This document shows, piece by piece, positions 1 to 8,061 of a stretch of 64,000 bases of DNA. Position 1 is the stretch's first letter, and the number at the start of each line of letters is the position of its first letter. The notes beneath the pieces are model-generated. The model searched no databases. It was given only the letters and a program-made list of their open reading frames with translations, and was not told where the DNA came from. The stretch is from Candidatus Saccharibacteria bacterium UBA6175. Its GTDB lineage: Bacteria; Patescibacteriota; Saccharimonadia; Saccharimonadales; Saccharimonadaceae. Where the stretch lies: positions 79,890 to 143,889 of the forward strand of contig DITV01000004.1 of NCBI GenBank assembly GCA_002422915.1, written 5' to 3'. Both the position numbers and the translations under genes were made by a program.

Positions 1-530
1 ATGGTGCGGGCTTGGTCGGCAATCGCACGGGTGATCGCTTGGCGAATCCACCAGGTTGCATAGGTTGAAAACTTAAAGCCCTTGTCCGGGTCGAACTTTT
101 CAACGGCACGAAGCAAGCCGGTGTTGCCTTCTTGAATCAGGTCAAGAAAATCAAGGCCGCGGCCACTATAGCGCTTGGCGATAGAGACAACAAGGCGCAT
201 GTTGGCTTCGGCCATTTTGTCTTTGGCACGCTTTTCGCCGGCGACAACGCGGTGCGCGAGGGCAAGCTCCTCTTCTGCTGTCAGGAGTGGGATTTTTCCG
301 ATTTCACGCAGGTACAATCGAACGCTGTCGTCACTGGCATCGTCAAAATATTGTTCCTGGCTTAAAAGATCTTCGTCGGTATCAACTTCGTCTTCAAGGT
401 CTTCAAGCGCTGGCTCATCGACATCACTGAGGAGCGGATCGATTACCGCAGGCGCAAGTACTTCGTCGACGCCTTCATCGTTAATTGGTTCATCTTGTAA
501 TGGTGCGGCGTTTTTCTTACCTCTGGGCAC
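1..530 (-). CDS. rpoD: RNA polymerase primary sigma factor, 5' part (cut by window edge)
   Basis: The N-terminal 176 codons of a sigma-70 family factor; the rest lies beyond base 1. Conserved region 1.2 (DSVRLYLREIGKIPLLTAEE) and region 2 (RLVVSIAKRYSGRGLDFLDL, then the YATWWIRQAI helix that melts the -10 element) are readable. A short acidic leader replaces the long region 1.1 of E. coli RpoD. The start is a GTG at 530 preceded by AAGGAGA. It overlaps the end of dnaG by 14 bases, the dnaG-rpoD order of the macromolecular synthesis operon, so the two are probably co-transcribed. Primary rather than alternative sigma is inferred from the complete region 1.2/2 match. Confidence 0.93.
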   Translation of the reverse strand, partial: MPRGKKNAAPLQDEPINDEGVDEVLAPAVIDPLLSDVDEPALEDLEDEVDTDEDLLSQEQYFDDASDDSVRLYLREIGKIPLLTAEEELALAHRVVAGEKRAKDKMAEANMRLVVSIAKRYSGRGLDFLDLIQEGNTGLLRAVEKFDPDKGFKFSTYATWWIRQAITRAIADQART

Positions 531-2268
531 GGGGTATCTCCTTTATAAGATCGTTGAGTTGTTGTCTGACGTCAGCTGCATGAGTGTCATCACCCGCTTC
601 TTCAGCACGGCGCAGTTCATCGGTCAGGGCTGTTTTTTGTCTCAGTTTGTGTTCGGTTGTGAGTTGGCGGATCAGTCGGGCGGTTTCAGTAGTGCGGTCT
701 TCATCGCTCCACGTCCCGTAACGTGCATCGGCCTTCAATAGTACTATTTTCACATAGGTTGAAATGTTTTGCAAGCTGTCGGGGACGTCAACGACCATTG
801 CATCGTGGGATTTGATAAAGCTGAACAGCGCCTGGCGGTCTTCGCCGGCAAACATCTCGGGCGTCAGAAGCGCGATGAGGTCACGGGCACCTGGAGTAAT
901 TGCCGCAACAGCCAGTAAACTATCTTGATAGAGCGCCGGATCAGTCCCTTCGAGCGGCTGGGCCGACTGAACAACTTTCTTCTTCGGCGATTCGTCTTCT
1001 TCAATCACTCCGGCTAACTTATCGCGCAGCGCATCAAGCGTTGCGGCGGTATACTCAGAGATCTTGTTAAGATAATGCTCCTGTTCAACAGGGTCAGCAA
1101 GGCTACGCACGACGGCAAGTGCGGCAGTGGTAAATTTACGCTTTCCAATGGCCGTTGTGAGATCTTCACGCTTGGCATAGTGGTGTAAAATCCAATCGAC
1201 GACCGGCTGCGCGGTGTCAATCGCTTGCTGCCAAAGAGCTGGGTCTTTTTGAATGACTTCGTCGGGATCCTTGAGCCCCTGTGGCAAAGAAATAATCGTG
1301 AGATCAATCCCTACCGTCTGAGCAATCGGAATTGCCCGCTCGGTGGCAGCAATCCCAGCTGCGTCGCCATCAAACGCCAGTCGAACATTTGGGCTGAGTC
1401 GAACCAGTGCTTTAAGGTGGTGGTCGGTCATAGCGGTTCCGGCAGTAGCAACAACTTGAGCAACGCCCGCCTGATGGCTACTGACGACGTCGAGATTACC
1501 CTCAACAACCACTGCGTAGTCACTTCGTCGAATGGCCTCTTTTGCTTGGCTGAGGCCAAAGACGTGACGACCCTTGTTATAGAGGAGCGTTTCGGGGGTA
1601 TTTAAGTATTTGGGTGCGTTCGGTTCGTCGGCCAGAATCCGAGCGGTAAAGCCAATCACCTGCCCCGACCCATCCATGAGCGGCACCATCATACGACCGC
1701 GGAATAAATCGCCGCCGTACCGATTGACGAGTCCGGCCTGTGATAGTTCCTGGTCGCTAAAGCCTTTTTTCTTGAGGAATGAAACCAGTGCGTCACCCGA
1801 AGATGGGGCGTAACCGATCCGGAAATCTTGCACTACTTGCTTTGAGAGTTTTCGTTTGGTGAACACATATTCAACGGCGTGCGGATTCTTCAAGAGGCTT
1901 TGCTGATAGTACTGGGTCGCAAATTCGTGCGCTTCGAGCAGTCGACGTTTGCGTTGGGCAATTTCTTGGGCCCCTTTTGAACTATAGGCCGAAAGATCGA
2001 CACCAGCCCGACGGGCTAAGAGTTCGATGGCGCCGCGGAAATCGACACCCTCAACTTCCATGACGAAGCTAAATACATCGCCACCTTTGTTTGATGAGAA
2101 GTCGTGCCAAATGTTCTTATCGGGGCTAACATAAAAGCTTGGCGTTTTCTCGCCCGTAAACGGACTCAGACCTTTATAGTTTCGGCCGGCGCGCTTGAGT
2201 TGGACATACTCCCCCACCACATCTTCGATGTTGAGTCGAGAGCGAATTTCTTCTTTTGCGTCCTGCAT
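517..2268 (-). CDS. dnaG: DNA primase DnaG with a zinc domain lacking zinc ligands
   Basis: Makes RNA primers at the replication fork. 583 residues, a normal length. The TOPRIM catalytic core is intact: VVVEGNLDVV (the EGYxD-type Glu) and FDGDAAG (DxDxxG metal site). The N-terminal zinc-ribbon segment aligns over residues 33-70 (GLSPFTGEKTPSF ... HDFSSNKGGD), but the family pattern CPFH...HCFGCG is changed so that the ligands Cys, His, Cys, Cys read Ser35, Thr38, Asp56 and Ser59. The ATG at 2268 lies 6 bases after a TATAAT element (2275-2280), suggesting a leaderless transcript shared with rpoD. Confidence 0.96.
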   Translation of the reverse strand: MQDAKEEIRSRLNIEDVVGEYVQLKRAGRNYKGLSPFTGEKTPSFYVSPDKNIWHDFSSNKGGDVFSFVMEVEGVDFRGAIELLARRAGVDLSAYSSKGAQEIAQRKRRLLEAHEFATQYYQQSLLKNPHAVEYVFTKRKLSKQVVQDFRIGYAPSSGDALVSFLKKKGFSDQELSQAGLVNRYGGDLFRGRMMVPLMDGSGQVIGFTARILADEPNAPKYLNTPETLLYNKGRHVFGLSQAKEAIRRSDYAVVVEGNLDVVSSHQAGVAQVVATAGTAMTDHHLKALVRLSPNVRLAFDGDAAGIAATERAIPIAQTVGIDLTIISLPQGLKDPDEVIQKDPALWQQAIDTAQPVVDWILHHYAKREDLTTAIGKRKFTTAALAVVRSLADPVEQEHYLNKISEYTAATLDALRDKLAGVIEEDESPKKKVVQSAQPLEGTDPALYQDSLLAVAAITPGARDLIALLTPEMFAGEDRQALFSFIKSHDAMVVDVPDSLQNISTYVKIVLLKADARYGTWSDEDRTTETARLIRQLTTEHKLRQKTALTDELRRAEEAGDDTHAADVRQQLNDLIKEIPRAQR

Positions 2269-2274
2269 ATCCTG

Positions 2275-2280
2275 ATTATA
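2275..2280 (-). promoter_or_regulatory. -10 element of dnaG, leaderless spacing
   Basis: TATAAT on the minus strand ends 6 bases before the dnaG ATG, so transcription should start at or next to the start codon. No Shine-Dalgarno sequence fits between them. Confidence 0.6.
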
Positions 2281-2321
2281 GCACCCTTTACCTCTGTTAC
2301 TGTTTGTGCTTAAATGAGGTC

Positions 2322-2966
2322 ATGTATCCAAACCAACCGCAGCCGTTTCCGCCAACACCCTCCCCGACTCCGTCGCCGGCTGATTTCTTAAATCAAATTG
2401 CCCCCCAGGCGCCGCAAAAGAGCAGCTGGGGGAAGAAGCTGAAGCTCATCGGAAGTATCGGCGGGACGTTAATCGTTCTCGTCATTGCGCTTGCCATCAC
2501 CCTAGGTGCCATTAGCAGCGCCAATCGTGAGCCAGCGCAGAAGCTGTCTGCACGGTTATTAGTCACACAAGACATTGCAAATGATGCGCAATCAAATCTG
2601 AAATCAAGTCAGCTACGTAGCCTAAATAGTGATCTCCGCCTCTTCTTTACCAACACCTCACGTGATATTGCGACCCCGCTTGAAGCCTTCGGCGTCACCG
2701 CCGAAACAGTCCCCGATCGTATTACGGCTGAAGAGACGGCAATTGGTGAAGGGGTCAGTAATCGACTTGAGGATGCCCGACTCAATGCGGTGTTCGATCG
2801 TACATACGCCCGCGAGATGGCCTTTCAACTTTCAACGATGATTGCCTTGCTTCAACAGATGTATGACGCCGCTCCGAGCGAAGCGACCAAGACGTTCCTT
2901 GACACAACCTACAAGAACTTGCAGCCAATTCAACAAGGATTTGCTGACTTTAATGAACTGAGCTAG
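2322..2966 (+). CDS. Hypothetical single-pass membrane protein
   Basis: 214 residues from the ATG at 2322 (MYPNQPQPFPP); an upstream in-frame extension is not supported. Residues 1-30 are Pro-rich and probably disordered, followed by one membrane segment (LIGSIGGTLIVLVIALAITL) and an outside domain of about 150 residues rich in helix-forming residues. No family recognised. Divergent from dnaG; its end overlaps the end of the mmcQ-like gene by 4 bases. A weak TTAAAT lies 6 bases before the start, the same leaderless spacing seen elsewhere in this window. Confidence 0.75.
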   Translation: MYPNQPQPFPPTPSPTPSPADFLNQIAPQAPQKSSWGKKLKLIGSIGGTLIVLVIALAITLGAISSANREPAQKLSARLLVTQDIANDAQSNLKSSQLRSLNSDLRLFFTNTSRDIATPLEAFGVTAETVPDRITAEETAIGEGVSNRLEDARLNAVFDRTYAREMAFQLSTMIALLQQMYDAAPSEATKTFLDTTYKNLQPIQQGFADFNELS

Positions 2967-3301
2967 TTCTCGGTTACCAATCGGTAGCTCAGACGAGCGA
3001 GGTCTTTGATTTCTTCGTCATCGAGCTGGCCTGAGCAAATAATGGTGTTCCAGTGCTTCTTGTTCAAGTGGTATCCGGGCAGGACTGATTCATATTTCTC
3101 GCGTAGGGTTTGAGCAAGCAGCGGGTCACACTTCAGGCTGACACGAAGTGGCTTGCTGCCATCAGCGATCAGGGCAAACAACTTGCCTTCTCCACTTTCT
3201 TTATGGCCAACTTTATAGACGCTTGTGCCTTCGCCAAAGGGAAAATCAAGCCACGTGTTCGGAAAGCTGAGCAAGTACTCGTCGAGTTCAAGGTGCGTCA
3301 T
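2963..3301 (-). CDS. MmcQ/YjbR family protein
   Basis: 112 residues, the usual size of the MmcQ/YjbR (DUF419) family, a CyaY-like fold sometimes described as DNA-binding, role unknown. Typical family signatures are visible: FPFGEGTSVYKV near the N terminus, then KLFALI, SLKCDP and a C-terminal GYHLNKKHWNTI. It begins on the last base of the orn stop region (1-base overlap at 3301), so it is the distal gene of an orn transcript. Confidence 0.85.
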   Translation of the reverse strand: MTHLELDEYLLSFPNTWLDFPFGEGTSVYKVGHKESGEGKLFALIADGSKPLRVSLKCDPLLAQTLREKYESVLPGYHLNKKHWNTIICSGQLDDEEIKDLARLSYRLVTEN

Positions 3302-3867
3302 TATTTGACCCTCTTCAAGTAGTAACGCAGCTCTTCGATGCTCCCCTTAATGTCAGAAAGAGCACGATGTGCTTCTGGCTTGGCAAATTTCTTCTTAAAC
3401 TTTCCTTCAAAGACAACCTTCCAGGCGGTGACGTCGAGCATGCGATAATGTAGTCGGGCATCAAACCGCGGCCACTCGTTAATAATGAAGCGACGGTCCA
3501 TATGAATTGAGTTTCCTGCCAGAAGCACAGGCTTGTCGGCGGGAAAATGTTCATCAATAAAAGCGAGTAGTTCATTTTCGACGGTTCGTGCCGAGCGGCC
3601 CTGCTCAAGATTCTGCTTCACCAGCGCAGCGCGGTTCTCGGGGTGGGCATCATAAAAGCTGGCAGATGGTCCTTTGAACATGCGCTTTTCGACTAGTTTC
3701 GGGCCAACCTTCACCGCCGCTTCATACGTAGCCAGCTCATTAAAATCCCAATCGGTGACAATCGCACCGATCTCTAAAATCCGGTCTTCGATAGGGTCGA
3801 GGCCGGTCATCTCAAGGTCAACCCAAAGAATTCTTTCTTGGCGGGCGTTGGCAGCTTTTTTATCCAT
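3301..3867 (-). CDS. orn: Oligoribonuclease
   Basis: 3'-5' exoribonuclease of the DEDDh family that clears 2-5 nt RNAs, including the breakdown product of cyclic di-GMP. 188 residues. Exonuclease motifs: WVDLEMTGLDP (Asp, Glu), NSIHMDRRFI (Asp), and HRALSDIKGSIEEL (His, Asp). The start ATG at 3867 sits 7 bases after TATAAT (3875-3880), so a leaderless message is likely. Confidence 0.96.
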   Translation of the reverse strand: MDKKAANARQERILWVDLEMTGLDPIEDRILEIGAIVTDWDFNELATYEAAVKVGPKLVEKRMFKGPSASFYDAHPENRAALVKQNLEQGRSARTVENELLAFIDEHFPADKPVLLAGNSIHMDRRFIINEWPRFDARLHYRMLDVTAWKVVFEGKFKKKFAKPEAHRALSDIKGSIEELRYYLKRVK

Positions 3868-3874
3868 TGAGCCT

Positions 3875-3880
3875 ATTATA
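3875..3880 (-). promoter_or_regulatory. -10 element of orn, leaderless spacing
   Basis: TATAAT on the minus strand, 7 bases upstream of the orn ATG, with a G-G before it; no ribosome binding site in the gap. Confidence 0.6.
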
Positions 3881-4268
3881 CCTTCTGACTAGGGATAAAC
3901 CGCAAACTGAGTGAATTAATACAGTAGCGCTGATCAGTCGGTGTATCGAAGCCCTCACCTTCAAACACGTGGCCAAGGTGGCCCCCACAGTTGGCGCAGG
4001 TTACTTCAGTTCGCTTCATACCGAGTGTCGAATCATCATGAAAGAGCACGGCGCCGGGTTTAGCGTCATAAAAACTGGGCCAGCCACAATGGGCGTCGAA
4101 TTTAGTACCACTTTCAAACAATTCAGTGCCACAGGCGGAGCACGCATAGGTCCCCTCTTTAAATAATTGGTCGTATTCACCACTGAACGGGGCTTCGGTT
4201 GCCTTGTTGAAGAGTACCTCGTACTGTTCATCAGTCAACTTCTCTTTGTAGGGGGTACCGTCGGCCAC
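3876..4268 (-). CDS. msrB: Peptide-methionine (R)-S-oxide reductase
   Basis: Repairs methionine-R-sulfoxide in proteins. 130 residues. Two CxxC zinc pairs (CSACG, CANCGG) and the catalytic Cys in RYCINSLSLRF are present; the resolving-type motif HCGWPSFYDA is also typical. It starts one base inside the end of mscL, so it is translated from the mscL transcript. The end of msrB runs over the orn promoter. Confidence 0.96.
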   Translation of the reverse strand: MADGTPYKEKLTDEQYEVLFNKATEAPFSGEYDQLFKEGTYACSACGTELFESGTKFDAHCGWPSFYDAKPGAVLFHDDSTLGMKRTEVTCANCGGHLGHVFEGEGFDTPTDQRYCINSLSLRFIPSQKV

Positions 4269-4657
4269 TACGACTTCTTCTTGTCGAGCTTAGTCAGCCC
4301 TAACGAGTGGAACACAACGTAAACAACAAGTGCGATCACTATAAAGTTCACCAGATCGTTTAGGAAGATACCGTATGAAATAACCGCTGGCTCACCACCA
4401 GCTGAACCAATCGTCCAGGTCAGGCCTTTAAGGCCGTCCGCCGACCCAAGTGCAAGGCCAATCGGTGGCATCACGATATTATTGATAAGGGACTGCACGA
4501 GTACAGTAGTCGCACCACCCAAGATAAGTCCAACTGCGAGGCCGATAACCCCCTGGGTGCGAATAAAATCAAGAAAGCCTTTCACTTGCTTACCACCAAC
4601 AGTCACCAAGCCAGTAGCGGTTTCTTTTACGACGACAACGGGTTGTTTTTTAGCCAT
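4268..4657 (-). CDS. mscL: Large-conductance mechanosensitive channel
   Basis: 129 residues, standard MscL length. Membrane pore that opens on hypo-osmotic shock. First membrane helix with the Gly/Ala-rich pore lining (GVIGLAVGLILGGATTVLVQ), periplasmic loop, second helix (FLNDLVNFIVIALVVYVVF) and a Lys-rich C-terminal end. Preceded by AAGGAGTG, and by a TATAAT further upstream, so unlike many neighbours it has a conventional leader. Forms an operon with msrB. Confidence 0.95.
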   Translation of the reverse strand: MAKKQPVVVVKETATGLVTVGGKQVKGFLDFIRTQGVIGLAVGLILGGATTVLVQSLINNIVMPPIGLALGSADGLKGLTWTIGSAGGEPAVISYGIFLNDLVNFIVIALVVYVVFHSLGLTKLDKKKS

Positions 4658-4711
4658 AGCACTCCTTATTATCTGTACCCATTATAAACCATACGAAATC
4701 GTTGAGGGTGT

Positions 4712-4745
4712 GGGGCTGGCATCGCACTAACGCAACGCCAGCCCC
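4712..4745. terminator. Strong GC-rich hairpin (possible terminator)
   Basis: GGGGCTGGC and GCCAGCCCC form a perfect 9-bp stem around a 16-nt loop. It sits between the small gene ending at 4753 and the mscL promoter, all on the minus strand. There is no U tract on either strand, so termination is plausible but not certain. Confidence 0.5.
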
Positions 4746-4752
4746 TCCACCC

Positions 4753-5022
4753 TTACAGCTCAACGTCTTTGAGAAAACGGAGCACGTGACGCCGGGTGGC
4801 CACGCCAGCGACAATCACAACTGCATGCGAAACACTGATCGCGCCGACGGCATACAACTTACCGATCGCCCGGTTGTACTGGGTCTTGGTGAGCTCCATC
4901 CCAACCATGCGGCCGACCTCCACCCAGGCGTTGTCCTTGTGTCGAAACTCCAAGACGCCGTGTTCTTTGACGAGAGCCAGCAATCGCCGGCGTAATTCAT
5001 GCTGCGGTTTAGTAAAATCCAT
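4753..5022 (-). CDS. Hypothetical small basic protein, possible DNA-binding fold
   Basis: 89 residues from the ATG at 5022, which has GAGAGG 8 bases upstream; an in-frame GTG two codons earlier is less well placed. The sequence (RHKDNAWVEVGRMVGMELTK, then QYNRAIGKLYAVGAI) has the helix pattern of a compact helix-turn-helix or similar domain, but I do not recognise a family. It stands alone between argS and a strong hairpin. Function unknown. Confidence 0.6.
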   Translation of the reverse strand: MDFTKPQHELRRRLLALVKEHGVLEFRHKDNAWVEVGRMVGMELTKTQYNRAIGKLYAVGAISVSHAVVIVAGVATRRHVLRFLKDVEL

Positions 5023-5097
5023 CGCCACACCCTCTCACATAAAACAACGAGGAATTTCCCCGCCGTTCATGCGTCTATACTAGCATATATAATGCAG

Positions 5098-6783
5098 CTA
5101 CATCGATGATGGTACTTCAATACCAAGAATACTCAGCCCGTGTGTAAAAACATGGCTCACCCGTCCCAAGATACCGAGTCGAGCGTTCTTTTGTTCGTGA
5201 GTGACGTCGCCGGTTGCGACCGGAGTTACTTCATAGTATCGGTTTAGCTCGCGTGCCAATTCATACAGATAGCCCGCAATACGGTGCGGCTCAAGCTCAC
5301 GTGCGGCACCGCTCACGACATTTGGATAGTCGAGAAGTTTTACGATAATTGCCTTCTCTGATGCGTAGTCATACGCATCAACACTTGCTTCACCCACCCC
5401 GTTCGCTTTAAGGATCCTATTTACGCGAACTGCCGCATATTGTACATACGGCCCGCTTACGCCACTTAGTGCAAAAATTGTATTCCAGTCAAATAAAATG
5501 TTGGTTCGTCTGTCAGAAACAAAGTCGCTGAACTTAATTGCACCAAGTGCGATCTTCTTCACATCCTCTTCAGACACATCACGATCCTTAACGACCGAAC
5601 GAGCGCGTGCTTCCGCCTGATCAAGCAGCTCTTCCATCAACACCACTCCTTTTCGGCTGCTCATTTTCTCACGCGTTCCATCTTCGTTTAGCTGGTCAAT
5701 GACACCGAACCATAGATGTATTAGCTCTGTTGTAATGCCAAGTTTCTTTGCCATGGCAAACAATTGAGCGAAATAAAATTGTTGTTCAGCACCGACCGAG
5801 TGAATCACGCGGTCGGGATGCCAGTTCTCTTCTCGATACAAAAGGGTTGCGAGATCGGTGGTCGCATACAGAGCTGCGCCATTACTCTTCTGAACCAGCA
5901 ATGGCACGTCAAACCCATAGTCATCAAGGGGGACAATGATTGAATTGTCTTCGTTCTGAACAGCAATGCCAGAAGCGAGTAGCTTCTGAACAGCTTCCTT
6001 GCCGCGGGAAGCAAAGAACGCCTCGCCAAGTTCATAATCTGTCGAGATCTTGAGGCGCCGCATCACGGCATGGATATGATCGAGCGATATATCGTTGAAT
6101 CGTTTGCTGTACGACACCGCCTCTTCATCACCCTGCTCATACCTTAAAAGCCAATCCTGGACCTCTGTTGCCAGTGTCGACTCACCCTTTTCTGCTTCAT
6201 CCTTGAGCGCCTTTTTTGTTTCTATGTAAACACGGCCCAATTCATACACACCGCCCTCTGCGAGGGCTTGTTCACTACTAAAATGTAAGAAACCGGTGAT
6301 CCAAATACCCAGTGGCGCACCGTAATCTCCAAGGTGATTATCGGTAATTACCTTCCAGCCCGTCTCCTCCATCAGGCGACGTGCTGCCCAGCCCTGGTTG
6401 CCGGGACGAAGATGCCCAACGCTGTAAGGTTTTGCCATGTTAGGGCTCGGATACTCTACAACCACTGTTTTTCCGGCACCTTCCTGTGAAGAACCAAAAT
6501 TGTCAGTCCAATGACGAAAAAGTTGGCGTGCAAGTGTTTGAGCATCAACACGAATGTTGATAAAGCCCGGTCCCGCAACACTAACATCGGTGAACTCGTC
6601 ACTATTCCTGAGCGTCTCGGCTATCTCTTCTGCTACGTCACGCGGTGGCCGACCCAAGCGGCCCGCTAACTGCATCGCAACGTTCGTGGCGTAATCGCCA
6701 AAGGACGAGTCGGGGCGAGTGATCACTGGCGTCACATCGACAGAGTACATGTCACGAATCAATTGCTGAAGGGTGTGTTCCAT
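5098..6783 (-). CDS. argS: Arginyl-tRNA synthetase
   Basis: Class I aminoacyl-tRNA synthetase charging tRNA-Arg. 561 residues. N-terminal Arg-S domain, then the HIGH-type motif as SPNMAKPYSVGHLR, the KMSKS-type motif as KMSSRKGVVL, and the anticodon-binding helical domain at the C terminus ending in an aliphatic GIEVPSSM tail. The ATG is 6 bases after TATAAT (6790-6795). A tRNA-Arg with the unusual GCG anticodon lies at 35.4 kb and would be one substrate. Confidence 0.97.
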   Translation of the reverse strand: MEHTLQQLIRDMYSVDVTPVITRPDSSFGDYATNVAMQLAGRLGRPPRDVAEEIAETLRNSDEFTDVSVAGPGFINIRVDAQTLARQLFRHWTDNFGSSQEGAGKTVVVEYPSPNMAKPYSVGHLRPGNQGWAARRLMEETGWKVITDNHLGDYGAPLGIWITGFLHFSSEQALAEGGVYELGRVYIETKKALKDEAEKGESTLATEVQDWLLRYEQGDEEAVSYSKRFNDISLDHIHAVMRRLKISTDYELGEAFFASRGKEAVQKLLASGIAVQNEDNSIIVPLDDYGFDVPLLVQKSNGAALYATTDLATLLYREENWHPDRVIHSVGAEQQFYFAQLFAMAKKLGITTELIHLWFGVIDQLNEDGTREKMSSRKGVVLMEELLDQAEARARSVVKDRDVSEEDVKKIALGAIKFSDFVSDRRTNILFDWNTIFALSGVSGPYVQYAAVRVNRILKANGVGEASVDAYDYASEKAIIVKLLDYPNVVSGAARELEPHRIAGYLYELARELNRYYEVTPVATGDVTHEQKNARLGILGRVSHVFTHGLSILGIEVPSSM

Positions 6784-6789
6784 GTGGCT

Positions 6790-6795
6790 ATTATA
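6790..6795 (-). promoter_or_regulatory. -10 element of argS, leaderless spacing
   Basis: TATAAT on the minus strand, 6 bases before the argS ATG. Confidence 0.6.
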
Positions 6796-6804
6796 ACAGA
6801 GGTG

Positions 6805-7524
6805 CTATTCCATTAAGCTTGATTCGAGCTGAATCTGGAAATCGTACCACCCGTTTTCAACCAAAAAACCTAGGATCGTCTTATCGAAGCCAGTAACGAT
6901 CATGAGACCAACAACCAGTAGAATGACACCAAGCACTCGACGGAAGGTCCCGCGCGGATTAATCCCCCATCCAAGCTTCTTAATTAACTTCTGGCCGAAA
7001 ATGGCAATCAACGCCAGCATAAGCGCAAGCCCAGCAACAAATACAAGTAGGTACCCAAGACCTGCCAACGGCTGAACCGGAAGAATAGTCGCGACAATCA
7101 AGGCGTATGTCGGGCTACAGGCGCTAAAGACAGGTCCAAGACTGGCGCCAAGTAACATATCACCCCAAAGACCGCGTTGTTTTGCTGCCTCCCCCATTGT
7201 GTTCTGAGCCTTAAAGACGAAACGGGTCTTCAGCGAAATCCATTCCCAAATGCCAGGGAAGATCGTAAACACCCCGAACAGGATAATAATGACACCACTG
7301 ATGATCGCCCAAACATCGCTTGGAATCCCCAGTAGCAATGTTGACGCCTTCAACAGCACTGTAAAGACGATGATTGAAAGAGACAGCCCCAGAATCACGA
7401 TAAACGCACTACGTGACTGTTCGCTACTTCCCGACCGGGCTAGTAGGATGGGGATGATCGATACGACACATGGTGCGAGAATTGTCAGTACACCAGCAAG
7501 AAACGCAACAAGGATTAGTTCCAT
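6805..7524 (-). CDS. CcdA/DsbD-type membrane thiol transporter
   Basis: 239 residues with six predicted membrane helices. The paired membrane Cys of the CcdA/DsbD-beta family are present in helix 1 (ILAPCVVSIIP) and helix 4 (PVFSACSPTYALIV). These proteins carry reducing power from cytoplasmic thioredoxin across the membrane. The gene abuts the thioredoxin-like gene upstream (shared base 7524), which is the likely electron acceptor outside. The physiological substrate of the pair is unknown. Confidence 0.9.
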   Translation of the reverse strand: MELILVAFLAGVLTILAPCVVSIIPILLARSGSSEQSRSAFIVILGLSLSIIVFTVLLKASTLLLGIPSDVWAIISGVIIILFGVFTIFPGIWEWISLKTRFVFKAQNTMGEAAKQRGLWGDMLLGASLGPVFSACSPTYALIVATILPVQPLAGLGYLLVFVAGLALMLALIAIFGQKLIKKLGWGINPRGTFRRVLGVILLVVGLMIVTGFDKTILGFLVENGWYDFQIQLESSLME

Positions 7525-8039
7525 CAGGTGTTCTCGAGAACGGCCGCTAATGATTTATCGCGGCCATAGCCAACCCAGGTACTTACCCGATCGCCGTTTG
7601 ACGCGACCTTTACAAAAGTTGACTGAATCGTGACTCCGTATTTCTGACGAAGATCGTCAGACGAATCATAGTTTACTTTCACTATTTGCACACCCGCTGG
7701 GATGGATTCAGCAGTAATTGCCCGTTCGAAAGCACGACATTCTGGGCACCACGCCGCATGGAAAAACAAGATCGTCTCGTTGTAGCCACTGGCCGCCACA
7801 ACAGAACTGTTGTAGTCGACGTAACGACCGGCTGATAGCGCTGGCGCCTCGCTGGCTGTTGGCGTATCTGGATCTGCGGCTACTGGAGCACTTGGCTCAG
7901 AGACCGGTTCTTCTTGTGGAGCTGGTTCTGGTTCAGGCGAGCTGGTTTGCATTGTTTCAGTCACCGGAACGGCTGCGTCGGCAGGCCGAAGTAATAATAC
8001 GGCAACTAGTCCACCGAGCACCGCAACAATTGCAATCAC
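7524..8039 (-). CDS. Membrane-anchored thioredoxin-like protein
   Basis: About 171 residues with a GTG start at 8039; no good ribosome site is visible and the pyrG end lies only 23 bases upstream, so the exact start is uncertain. One N-terminal membrane anchor (IVAVLGGLVAVLLL), a Pro/Glu/Ala-rich linker of about 45 residues, then a thioredoxin fold with active site HAAWCPECRAFE. Immediately followed by the CcdA-like gene; together they look like an extracytoplasmic disulfide reductase pair. Confidence 0.85.
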   Translation of the reverse strand: MIAIVAVLGGLVAVLLLRPADAAVPVTETMQTSSPEPEPAPQEEPVSEPSAPVAADPDTPTASEAPALSAGRYVDYNSSVVAASGYNETILFFHAAWCPECRAFERAITAESIPAGVQIVKVNYDSSDDLRQKYGVTIQSTFVKVASNGDRVSTWVGYGRDKSLAAVLENT

Positions 8040-8061
8040 AATAGGAATGGTTTTTTTTATA

